The notes beneath the pieces are model-generated. The model did not search any database. It was given only the letters and a program-made list of their open reading frames with translations, and was not told the DNA's origin. Position numbers and translations under genes: made by a program. A DNA stretch of 30,141 bases from Lachnoclostridium sp. (GTDB lineage: Bacteria; Bacillota_A; Clostridia; Lachnospirales; Lachnospiraceae). The stretch is from assembly GCA_015057755.1 (NCBI GenBank), contig SVDR01000023.1, forward strand, positions 1 through 30,141, in the 5' to 3' direction. Of the stretch, positions 6,959-14,041 are shown in pieces (the first letter of the stretch is position 1; every line of letters begins with the position of its first letter).

Positions 6959-7369
6959 TTAATCACATTGACTCAATTTAGAGGTAGTAGGATTTGTGTC
7001 ATCATTAATCTTACCCGATATAATATCTTCATAATGAGCAACCTTATGATCCATATAGTCTGCGACCTCCTGTGCTTCTCTTAAGCGCTGGTGGGCAAGC
7101 TCACGCTGATACAGCATAAACTCATAACGCTTTTGCAATGCTCCATCCCCCTCTCGGCACATATCGCAATAGAGCTTTATATCCTCAATGGAAACGCCGC
7201 AACCACGAAGACATTTGACACCTTGCAACCAATTCAAAGATTCGTCATTGAATACACGGCGGTTTGCACCATCCCGTTCACAAGGAATCAGATTCAAATC
7301 GGTGTAATAACGTAAAGTATGCTCAGTTAATCCGTGCATTTTTGCGACTTGCTTGATTGTATAATACAT
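6959..7369 (-). CDS. MerR-family transcriptional regulator (136 aa)
   Basis: Regulator with an N-terminal winged helix (YTIKQVAKMHGLTEHTLRYY at 3-22, then ANRRVFNDESLNWL) and a C-terminal dimerising coiled coil (ELAHQRLREAQEVADYMDHK). The style is that of the AdhR/NmlR/YyaN group, which responds to aldehydes or electrophiles. Several cysteines (CLRGCGVSIEDIKLYCDMC) could serve as sensing residues. ATG 7369 is chosen because GGAGG sits 8 nt upstream and translation then opens at MYYTIKQ; the in-frame ATG at 7399 has no such site. It is divergent from the aldo/keto reductase operon, with a dyad between a 19-bp-spaced -35 and -10 there. It most likely twists that promoter open on induction. The inducer is unknown. 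Confidence 0.88.
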   Translation of the reverse strand: MYYTIKQVAKMHGLTEHTLRYYTDLNLIPCERDGANRRVFNDESLNWLQGVKCLRGCGVSIEDIKLYCDMCREGDGALQKRYEFMLYQRELAHQRLREAQEVADYMDHKVAHYEDIISGKINDDTNPTTSKLSQCD

Positions 7370-7426
7370 TTTATTTTCCTCCGTTGAAAAGTTACACAAA
7401 GTTCACAAGTTTTCTTCTTTTCACCT

Positions 7427-7458
7427 ATTAACTTCGTGTAACTCGAACATATTATAAT
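7427..7458 (+). promoter_or_regulatory. MerR-type promoter and operator of the reductase operon
   Basis: A weak -35 (TTAACT, 7428-7433) and a -10 TATAAT (7453-7458) are separated by 19 bp, longer than the usual 17 and typical of MerR-activated promoters. The dyad TTCGTGTAACTCGAA (7433-7447, 12 of 15 symmetric) sits in the spacer. A second inverted pair, 7390-7403 and 7430-7443 (13 of 14), may be an autoregulatory site. Confidence 0.65.
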
Positions 7459-7500
7459 AATTATAACACACCATATGACATTCCACAAGGAGGAACTTCT

Positions 7501-8334
7501 ATGATTTACAAAATGTTAAATAACGGCGTTCGGATGCCTATGCTTGGATTTGGAACATTTCTGACATCCGGTACGGACTGCGAAAACAGTGTTCTTTCTG
7601 TAATCAAAGCTGGGTATCGTCTGATTGATACCGCTGAAGCCTATGGCAACGAGGAGTATATAGGCAATGCCATTGCAAAATGCGGAGTACCGAGAGATGA
7701 ACTTTTTATCACTACAAAGGTGAATTTCAAATCTTATGAAAACGCCCTTGCTGTGGTCGAAAGCTCCCTTGCAAAGCTGCAGGTTAAATATCTTGACCTT
7801 GTACTGCTGCATTGGCCTTTTGGCAATTACTATGCTGCATGGCGTGATCTGGAAGAACTGTACGCAGAAGGAAAAATTCGTGCTATTGGCGTTTCCAACT
7901 TTGACCCTGATAGACTGATTGACCTGATCTCTTTCAACAAGGTAAAGCCTGTTATCAATCAGATTGAAACCCATTTGTACTGCCAGCGCAAATCACACCA
8001 CACCTGGGAAGACAAGTATAATGTTGCGCATCAGGCATACGCTCCGTTAGGACAGGGACGTGCCAAAGAAATGTTTGAAGAAGATGCTGTAAAGCAGCTT
8101 GCCGCAAAGTACGGAAAATCACCTGCACAGATTCTGCTTCGTTTCCTGTTACAGAATGATGTAGTCGTAATCCCGAAGTCCGTACACGAAAGCCGTATTA
8201 TCGAAAATATTGATGTATTTGACTTTGAGTTGACAGATATAGAAATGGCTGAACTGGCGAAGCTCGATAAAGATGCTCCTATGATTGGCAATCCTGAGAA
8301 TCCGGAGAAAGTAGAAATGGCAATGACATGGTAA
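7501..8334 (+). CDS. Aldo/keto reductase (277 aa)
   Basis: NADPH-dependent aldo/keto reductase of the AKR5-like (2,5-diketogluconate reductase / methylglyoxal reductase) type, a cytosolic TIM barrel reducing aldehydes and ketones. The tetrad is complete: D43 and Y48 (LIDTAEAYGNEE), K73 (TTKV) and H104 (LLHWP). Family landmarks GVSNF (around 136), QIETH and, near the C-terminus, VVIPKSVHESRIIENIDVFDF (cofactor-binding segment) are present. AAGGAGG lies 7-8 nt before the start. It is first in the MerR-controlled operon, and its stop overlaps the MATE start. Length is normal for the family. The exact substrate is not predictable; detoxifying reactive carbonyls fits the context. Confidence 0.92.
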   Translation: MIYKMLNNGVRMPMLGFGTFLTSGTDCENSVLSVIKAGYRLIDTAEAYGNEEYIGNAIAKCGVPRDELFITTKVNFKSYENALAVVESSLAKLQVKYLDLVLLHWPFGNYYAAWRDLEELYAEGKIRAIGVSNFDPDRLIDLISFNKVKPVINQIETHLYCQRKSHHTWEDKYNVAHQAYAPLGQGRAKEMFEEDAVKQLAAKYGKSPAQILLRFLLQNDVVVIPKSVHESRIIENIDVFDFELTDIEMAELAKLDKDAPMIGNPENPEKVEMAMTW

Positions 8335-9695
8335 TAACAAAAGCAACTAAAAAAGGTGTTTTACTTACCGAGGGGACGCCGTGGAAGGGTCTCCTTCGGT
8401 TTGCGGTTCCTATCTTTATCGGAAGCCTTGTTCAGCAGTTGTATCACACTATGGATACGATGATGGTTGGAAAAATGGTCGGTGAACAGGCACTTTCGGG
8501 CGTTGGAACTGTCGGTGTACTGACAAATCTGCTGATTGCCTTTTCTGTTGGTTTCTCAGCAGGAGCAAGTATTATTTCTGCACAGCTTTTTGGCGGAAGA
8601 AAAGAAAAAGAGATTACAAGAAATGACTATGCATCCTTGGTGTTCCTGACCATTCTTGGAATTATTATAGCTTTGATTGGTCTTATTGGTGGACGATGGC
8701 TTCTCAAAGCATTGGTTGCCGTACCGGATACATTAATTGATTATGCAACAGATTATTTTACTGTCTGTGCGGTAGGTTTTCTGTTTCAGTTCCTTTATAA
8801 TGGAGTAGCGGCTTTGCTTCGTTCTGTTGGTGACAGTCAGGCTTCCCTTTATTTTCTGACGATTTCATCCCTTACCAACATCGTGTTAAATTATATCTTC
8901 ATTGCATGGTTCAACATGGGAGTTGCGGGCGCAGCATGGGCAACAGTAGTTTCACAGTTTCTTGCCTTTGCGGTCAGCTTCTGGTATATGGTTCACAGAT
9001 ATGAGATATTCCGATTCTGGAATAAAGGAATTAAACTAAGAACGGATGATTTCACTATCATTGTTTCCACCGGCTTTCCAATAGCGTTGCAATCTATGGT
9101 AGGTACCGTGTTCAATCTGTTTGTACAACGCCTTGTCAACTCCTTTGGAGATGCCATGATTGCATCCTATACGGTAGTTGGCAGAGTGGAAGGCTATATG
9201 CACCTGCCGACTAATACGCTTAATCAGGCAATTTCCACTTACACAGCACAGAATATCGGTGCGAAAAAGCCGGAACGAATCGGTCTTGGCTTGAAGCATA
9301 CCATCATTATGACTACAGGTATTACATTGATCTGCTCAATTATCAGCTTTGCATTTGCTGCACCGATTGCATCGTTTTTCGGTATCAGCGGACAAGCGGC
9401 AGATTACTGTGTGCAGCACATTCGCACTTTGGCATTCCCCTTCCTATTGTTTGCGCTATACTTCCCTTGTACCGGCTTATATCAGGGTGCAGGAAAAGGA
9501 ATGGCTTCCACTATGATGTCAACCGTATTTCTATTACTGTGCCTGTCTTTTGGCTATGGTTTGCAGTACATTCCTGTCATTGGACATACATCCCTTTTTA
9601 TCTGCAAGCCATTGGCCTGGATGATTGTAGCACCGTTTAACTACTGGTACTACTTTCGAGGTACATGGCGAAATGCGAAAATCATTACAAAATAA
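8328..9695 (+). CDS. MATE-family multidrug/toxin exporter (455 aa)
   Basis: Twelve-helix cation-coupled exporter of the MATE family (NorM/DinF group). Family signatures are present in the first half (LLRFAVPIFIGSLVQQLYHT, then MDTMMVGKMVGEQALSGVG and SVGFSAGASIISAQLFGG) and echoed in the second half (FPIALQSMVGTVFNLFVQ, then GLYQGAGKGMAS). It overlaps the reductase stop codon by 7 bp (ATGGTAATAA), has little ribosome site of its own and is presumably translationally coupled. Length is typical. In this operon it may export the inducing electrophile or its reduced product; the true substrate is unknown. Confidence 0.93.
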   Translation: MVITKATKKGVLLTEGTPWKGLLRFAVPIFIGSLVQQLYHTMDTMMVGKMVGEQALSGVGTVGVLTNLLIAFSVGFSAGASIISAQLFGGRKEKEITRNDYASLVFLTILGIIIALIGLIGGRWLLKALVAVPDTLIDYATDYFTVCAVGFLFQFLYNGVAALLRSVGDSQASLYFLTISSLTNIVLNYIFIAWFNMGVAGAAWATVVSQFLAFAVSFWYMVHRYEIFRFWNKGIKLRTDDFTIIVSTGFPIALQSMVGTVFNLFVQRLVNSFGDAMIASYTVVGRVEGYMHLPTNTLNQAISTYTAQNIGAKKPERIGLGLKHTIIMTTGITLICSIISFAFAAPIASFFGISGQAADYCVQHIRTLAFPFLLFALYFPCTGLYQGAGKGMASTMMSTVFLLLCLSFGYGLQYIPVIGHTSLFICKPLAWMIVAPFNYWYYFRGTWRNAKIITK

Positions 9696-9708
9696 GAGGT
9701 AGAATTTT

Positions 9709-10806
9709 ATGGAATATAGAACTTTAAGAAATGGTCAAAAAATCAGCACTATTGGTATTGGTGTTGGTAACTACGGCTATGAAAATGTATCACCTGAGGA
9801 AATCGAAAAGATTTTTCGCACAGCCTTTGAAAAAGGCGTGAATTTCTTTGATACCTGTATGTCAGTATCTTACCCTGCGGAAGCTATTGCAAAAGTGATT
9901 CGGGGTAATCGTGAAAAACTGATTATGCAGAACCATCTTTGCATTGATTATTCCTCCGGCGAATATAAACATTTACTGACACTGCCCGAAATTAAGGAAG
10001 CGTTTGAAGCAGAACTGAAAAAGTATGACACAGATTATTCTGATATTGGAACCATTCACTTCATTGACGAAGAAAGTGATCTGGAAAGATTGATTGAAAC
10101 CGGTGTTATTGACTATGCTTTTGAATTAAAAAAAGCCGGTATCATACGCAATGTAGCATTTTCATCCCATACACCGTCTGTTGCATTAAAAACATTGGAG
10201 AAATATGATTTTGATGTCATGTTCTTCGGTGTCAATGCGGGATATGATTACGAGCCTTGTGAAAGTGGACTGAGGGTATCACAGGAGCGTGTCAAACTGT
10301 ATGAACTTTGCCGTGAGCGTGGCACAGCAATTACAGTTATGAAGGTTTATAACAATGGACAGCTTCTTGATAAAAGGTTTTCTCCTTTCGGCAGAGCGCT
10401 GACTCATGCTCAGTGTATGCAATACGCTCTTGATCGTCCTGGTGTTGTTTCCTGTCTTGCAGGTGCTGTCACTGCGGAGGAAATGGCAAAGACCTTAACC
10501 TTTTATGATACAACACCAGAAGAAAGAGATTACAGCTTTATCAAACATCTGAAGAAAGAGGACATTCCTCAGGGCTGTACCTATTGCGGTCACTGTATGC
10601 CTTGTCCGCAGGGAATTGAGATTCCTTCTGTTAATCGCTATTATGACCTTGCGAAAGCAGGAGATCCGTTGGCAGTTGAACATTACAGAAACCTTGCTGT
10701 TCATGCAGATGCCTGTGTTGGATGTGGCAACTGTGCCGGTGAATGTCCGTTCCATGTAGATATGCCAAGCAGGATGAAAAAGATTGCCGACTATTTTGCC
10801 TTGTAA
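9709..10806 (+). CDS. Aldo/keto reductase-ferredoxin fusion (365 aa)
   Basis: Member of the anaerobe-specific aldo/keto reductase group with a C-terminal iron-sulfur domain (COG1453-like). Residues 1-270 form the barrel (TIGIGVGNYGYE, FFDTC, NVAFSSHTP, TVMKVYNNGQLL). The usual Asp-Tyr motif is altered to FFDTCMSVSYP, and the expected Lys and His contexts are weak, as is common in this group. The tail carries two cluster motifs: CTYCGHCMPCPQG (about 287-299) and CVGCGNCAGECP (about 333-344). These suggest electrons from ferredoxin rather than, or in addition to, NADPH. AGAGGT precedes the ATG, and it follows the MATE gene by 13 bp. Likely role: reduction of an organic substrate linked to anaerobic electron transfer. 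Confidence 0.9.
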   Translation: MEYRTLRNGQKISTIGIGVGNYGYENVSPEEIEKIFRTAFEKGVNFFDTCMSVSYPAEAIAKVIRGNREKLIMQNHLCIDYSSGEYKHLLTLPEIKEAFEAELKKYDTDYSDIGTIHFIDEESDLERLIETGVIDYAFELKKAGIIRNVAFSSHTPSVALKTLEKYDFDVMFFGVNAGYDYEPCESGLRVSQERVKLYELCRERGTAITVMKVYNNGQLLDKRFSPFGRALTHAQCMQYALDRPGVVSCLAGAVTAEEMAKTLTFYDTTPEERDYSFIKHLKKEDIPQGCTYCGHCMPCPQGIEIPSVNRYYDLAKAGDPLAVEHYRNLAVHADACVGCGNCAGECPFHVDMPSRMKKIADYFAL

Positions 10807-10844
10807 GTAAGAGAACGGATTATTCACAGAATGGAGGAACGGAG

Positions 10845-11084
10845 ATGGCGATCACAATCAATATCTATTATAGAGGTAAAAATGGCAATGCAAAAAAGCA
10901 GGATGATGAAACTGTACTTTTGATTGACAGTTGGCAAAATCAAGAAGCCATTGACCTTCATCACCATAGCCCTATGATGCAGAAAATCACACAGCTCCGT
11001 GATAAATATGATTTGCATATGAGGGTGGAACGATATATTTCCGACGAACTGCCGCAAGCAGACAAGAAATATATTAAAAATTAA
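10845..11084 (+). CDS. Shortened antibiotic-biosynthesis-monooxygenase-like protein (79 aa)
   Basis: The start MAITINIYYRGKNGNAKK and the second half (ETVLLIDSWQNQEAIDLHHH, then MMQKITQLRDKYDLHMRVERY) match the dimeric ferredoxin-like ABM domain family (YgiN/quinol monooxygenase type). About 30 residues that normally lie between them, including the first long helix, are missing without loss of frame. GGAGG sits 7 nt before ATG 10845. It is last in the reductase operon. The short form may not fold as a normal ABM dimer, so it is either a degenerating gene or a specialised mini-form. The family call rests on the conserved halves; the amount missing is estimated from memory of typical homologues. 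Confidence 0.65.
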   Translation: MAITINIYYRGKNGNAKKQDDETVLLIDSWQNQEAIDLHHHSPMMQKITQLRDKYDLHMRVERYISDELPQADKKYIKN

Positions 11085-11099
11085 AGACTTTCAACAGAA

Positions 11100-11132
11100 A
11101 CGACGACAAGGAGAATAACTCCGTGTCGCCGT
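11100..11132. terminator. Bidirectional hairpin between convergent transcripts
   Basis: Arms ACGACGACAAGGAG (11100-11113) and CTCCGTGTCGCCGT (11119-11132) pair at 12 of 14 positions. They lie between the ends of the plus-strand reductase operon and the minus-strand yhaM-rlmD operon. T-tracts on both sides are weak. Confidence 0.6.
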
Positions 11133-11136
11133 TTGA

Positions 11137-11385
11137 TTACTTCTCAAATGATTTGTATTCAGTTACAGTTTTCAAATAGGTTTCAGGATCGCCGTTCAAG
11201 ATAAGGTCAGCATATCCAATCGGGTCATTGTAGATTAGATAATCCAATTCTGATCGTTCGTACATATTACGGGCAACCTCATTCTCCACGGCGATGGTGT
11301 CAATCGCAATCATACTGCCATCGGTAAATTTCAGTTCAACACAGGCAGTATCCATGTTAAACTCACAAGAAATCAAATGCGTCAT
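11137..11385 (-). CDS. DUF6061-like small protein (82 aa)
   Basis: A short acidic cytosolic protein of unknown function: MTHLISCEFNMDTACVELKF, then DGSMIAIDTIAVENEV, YERSELDYLIYNDPIGYADL and a YLKTVTEYK tail. I recall near-identical small proteins (DUF6061) as common passengers of Clostridiales conjugative elements, but could not check. Its ribosome site (AAGGAGGGC) overlaps the rlmD stop codon, and the two reading frames are only 11 bp apart, so both are translated from one mRNA. This tight linkage to the rlmD 3' end suggests that the two travel together with the element that inserted there. Confidence 0.7.
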   Translation of the reverse strand: MTHLISCEFNMDTACVELKFTDGSMIAIDTIAVENEVARNMYERSELDYLIYNDPIGYADLILNGDPETYLKTVTEYKSFEK

Positions 11386-11396
11386 ATCCGCCCTCC

Positions 11397-13043
11397 TTAA
11401 ATCATGCCGAAGTGCTTCAATGCCTCCTTGATTGCTTTTTCTTTATCCGGCGGGCATTGGGGCTGTTTAGCGTCCTCAGACTTCGGCTTATTGTAGTTCT
11501 CACGCTCGATGATACCGCACTGCTGTTTTACCTGTGCGATATACAAGCTGCTGACTTTCAAGCCGCTATGCTCCAGCACATAATCTTTGATTTCTTGATA
11601 GGTGGCTTTCTTCTCCGCATCGGTCAAATCCAGCTCGTCCATATCCAAGTTTATCTCGATATGTTGCTTCGCATTGAGTTTGGACAATAAACATACCGTC
11701 TCCACATGTCCGCTCATCGGGAACATATCCACCGGTCTTACACGCTTCACCTCATATCCATTCTCGCAAAGATATTTTACATCGCGCGCCAGCGTGGAAG
11801 AGTCACAGCTCACATAAACGACTTTTTTCGGAGCCATCTTGAGGATCGTATCGAGACATACGGAGTCGCAGCCTTTGCGCGGCGGATCTACGACGATCAC
11901 GTCTGCATAGACCTGATTCTTTTCGTACTGCTCCGGAAGGACTTCTTCTGCTTTTCCTACAAAGAATTCCACGTTTTTGATTCCGTTACGCTCTGCGTTT
12001 GCTCGCGCGTCATCGATGGCCTCCGGAATGATCTCAACGCCATATACTTTTCCGGCTTTCTGTGCCAGAAATGAGGAAATGGTTCCGATTCCGCAGTAGA
12101 GATCCCAGACAGTCTCACCGCCGGAGAGATCTGCAAATTCTAATGCAGTTCCGTACAGACGCTCGGTCTGCACCGGATTTACCTGGTAGAAAGACAACGG
12201 AGAAATGCGGTACTCGATATTTCCAATCTTATCTGTGATGTAACCAGGACCATAGAGATTGATGATCTCGGTTCCCATGATCACATTTGTTTTTTCCTTA
12301 TTAATAGAAAGAGAAATGCTGGTCACTTTCATCGGAAGCGCCAACAAACGCTCCACCAGCTGTTCTGCGTGCGGAAGTTTGTTTCCGTTGATCACAAGGC
12401 AGACCATCAGCTCATCGCTGGAGAAGCCTTTTCTCAGCAATGCGTGACGAACCAGACCTTTGTGCAGATTTTCATCGTATGCGCTGATACCAAACTCTTT
12501 CATAAAATCCAGGATTACGCGGAGAAGGTCTTTGTTCTCTTCGCAGCCGAGCAGACAGTCTAACTCCGGTACCGGGATCAGAGAATGGGTACGGCCTGCA
12601 TAAAAACCTGCGATCGGCTGACCGTCTTTGCCTGTTCCGATCGGGAACTGGGCTTTGTTGCGGTAACGCCACGGGTGTTCCATACCGATGATCGGCTCCA
12701 TCGGAATTTCTTCCATGCCGCCGATTCTCTTCAAATGGTTATACACCTTTTTCTCTTTGAACTTTAACTGCTCTGCGTAGTCCAGCTCCTGCATTTGACA
12801 GCCGCCGCAGGCGCGCGCCACCGGGCACCTCGCCTCGACACGACCAGGTGCCGGTTCAATTACCCGCACCAGTCTCGCAAAGCCATAATTTTTCTTCATC
12901 TTCATCGCAGATGCTTCAATCACATCTCCGATCAGCGCATCTTTCACAAACCAGATATAGCCGTCCAGTTTACCGATTCCGGCTCCGTCCTCGCTCATAT
13001 CTTCGATCGTGATCACAAATTTATCGTTCTTTTTCATTTCCAT
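11397..13043 (-). CDS. rlmD: 23S rRNA (uracil-C5)-methyltransferase, RlmD/RumA family, with C-terminal tail (548 aa)
   Basis: SAM-dependent enzyme that makes 5-methyluridine in 23S rRNA. The TRAM domain is at 1-65. Iron-sulfur cysteines C73, C79 and C82 (RCPVARACGGCQMQ) are present, with the fourth in ELDCLLGC. SAM site: VWDLYCGIGTISSFLA. Catalytic region: DPPRKGCDSVC and VSCDSSTLARDVKYL, with the nucleophilic Cys. A normal family member ends soon after MSGHVETVCLLSK (about 447). Here about 90 residues follow (LDMDELDLTDAEKKATYQEI, then GLKVSSLYIAQVKQQCGI and QPQCPPDKEKAIKEALKHFG). Similar tails occur in clostridial RlmD and in element-borne copies (recalled). The start overlaps the yhaM stop as TAATG. 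Whether it modifies U1939, U747 or both is not decidable here. Confidence 0.92.
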   Translation of the reverse strand: MEMKKNDKFVITIEDMSEDGAGIGKLDGYIWFVKDALIGDVIEASAMKMKKNYGFARLVRVIEPAPGRVEARCPVARACGGCQMQELDYAEQLKFKEKKVYNHLKRIGGMEEIPMEPIIGMEHPWRYRNKAQFPIGTGKDGQPIAGFYAGRTHSLIPVPELDCLLGCEENKDLLRVILDFMKEFGISAYDENLHKGLVRHALLRKGFSSDELMVCLVINGNKLPHAEQLVERLLALPMKVTSISLSINKEKTNVIMGTEIINLYGPGYITDKIGNIEYRISPLSFYQVNPVQTERLYGTALEFADLSGGETVWDLYCGIGTISSFLAQKAGKVYGVEIIPEAIDDARANAERNGIKNVEFFVGKAEEVLPEQYEKNQVYADVIVVDPPRKGCDSVCLDTILKMAPKKVVYVSCDSSTLARDVKYLCENGYEVKRVRPVDMFPMSGHVETVCLLSKLNAKQHIEINLDMDELDLTDAEKKATYQEIKDYVLEHSGLKVSSLYIAQVKQQCGIIERENYNKPKSEDAKQPQCPPDKEKAIKEALKHFGMI

Positions 13044-13990
13044 TAGAATTCACTCGTCTTTCTAATATTGCTCTCCATAAAACGGTTATAGCCAAGCCAG
13101 CCATTGTTATCGCCTGCGCCGCGCAAAATCTCTGTCATCGTCTCCAGTTTCGCATCTGCATTATCCGCCAGATTCAGAGCCATAGCCTCGATCAGAGCCG
13201 GTTTCTTCGGAGAACCGTATTCCAGCTCACCATGATGTGCCAGTACACAGTGTACCAGTTCATTCTCTAATTTCTTCGGGAAGCCCGGAATCTTCGCAGC
13301 TCCCTCCTGCACCATCTGCGCACCAATGATGATATGACCGATCAGCTGGCCTTCGTCTGTGTAATCATTTTCCGGAAAAGAGGAAAGCTCTTTCACTTTT
13401 CCAATATCGTGGAACATAGCTGCAGTCAAAAGAAGATCGCGGTTCAGGTTCGGATACTGCTTGGTGAAGAAATCACACATCTTTACTACACTCAATGTAT
13501 GTTCCAGCAGACCGCCTACAAATCCATGATGGACACTCTTCGCTGCAGAATGATTGCAGAACGCTTTCATAAATTTCTGATCATTGATAAAATAGCTCGC
13601 TGCCAGTTTTCTTAAATACTCATTTTTAATAGTTGTAATGTACTGACCGAGCTCGCGGTGCATCGCATTAATATCTTTGGTGGTCATCGGAAGATAATCA
13701 CCCGGATAGTATTCGCCTTCATCCGCAACGCGCAGGCGGCGGATATTTAACTGAAATGCACCCTGGAACATCGTCACATCTGCATCGATGAAGATGTAGT
13801 CCATCGCACCGAACTCTCCGATGCCCGGAGAACCCAGATCCCAGATCTTACCGTCAATCGTTCCTGTTTTATCCTGTAATGTCACGGAACCGTATTCTTT
13901 TCCGTTCTTTGTCAGCGCAATCTGTTTTGTTTTGCAAAGATAAACGTCCGACACATGCATTCCTTCACGGAATGTCTCAATATATTTCAT
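13043..13990 (-). CDS. yhaM: 3'-5' exoribonuclease YhaM family (315 aa)
   Basis: YhaM-type nuclease that trims RNA (and DNA) 3' ends in Firmicutes, in the cytoplasm. An N-terminal OB fold (about 14-92: SDVYLCKTKQIALTKNGKEY, then GTIDGKIWDLG) is followed by an HD phosphohydrolase domain: GGLLEHTLSVVKMC (H164), MFHDIGKVKELS (H194, D195), H in GHIIIGAQMV and CVLAHHGELEYG. These metal ligands are all present. The C-terminus (NADAKLETMTEILRG) is family-typical, and length is normal. AGGAGA precedes the ATG by about 7 nt. It forms an operon with rlmD, and both act on RNA. Confidence 0.93.
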   Translation of the reverse strand: MKYIETFREGMHVSDVYLCKTKQIALTKNGKEYGSVTLQDKTGTIDGKIWDLGSPGIGEFGAMDYIFIDADVTMFQGAFQLNIRRLRVADEGEYYPGDYLPMTTKDINAMHRELGQYITTIKNEYLRKLAASYFINDQKFMKAFCNHSAAKSVHHGFVGGLLEHTLSVVKMCDFFTKQYPNLNRDLLLTAAMFHDIGKVKELSSFPENDYTDEGQLIGHIIIGAQMVQEGAAKIPGFPKKLENELVHCVLAHHGELEYGSPKKPALIEAMALNLADNADAKLETMTEILRGAGDNNGWLGYNRFMESNIRKTSEF

Positions 13991-14018
13991 GATAAATCTC
14001 CTTCCATTTAACTCATGA

Positions 14019-14041
14019 AGCCAGGCAAATGCTACCTGGCT
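14019..14041 (-). other. Hairpin spanning the stop codon of the HtrA-like gene
   Basis: AGCCAGG and CCTGGCT (minus strand 14041-14035 and 14025-14019) pair around a 9-nt loop and include the TAG stop (14034-14032). No T-tract follows, so it may be a partial terminator or an mRNA-processing or stability element between this gene and yhaM. Confidence 0.45.
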
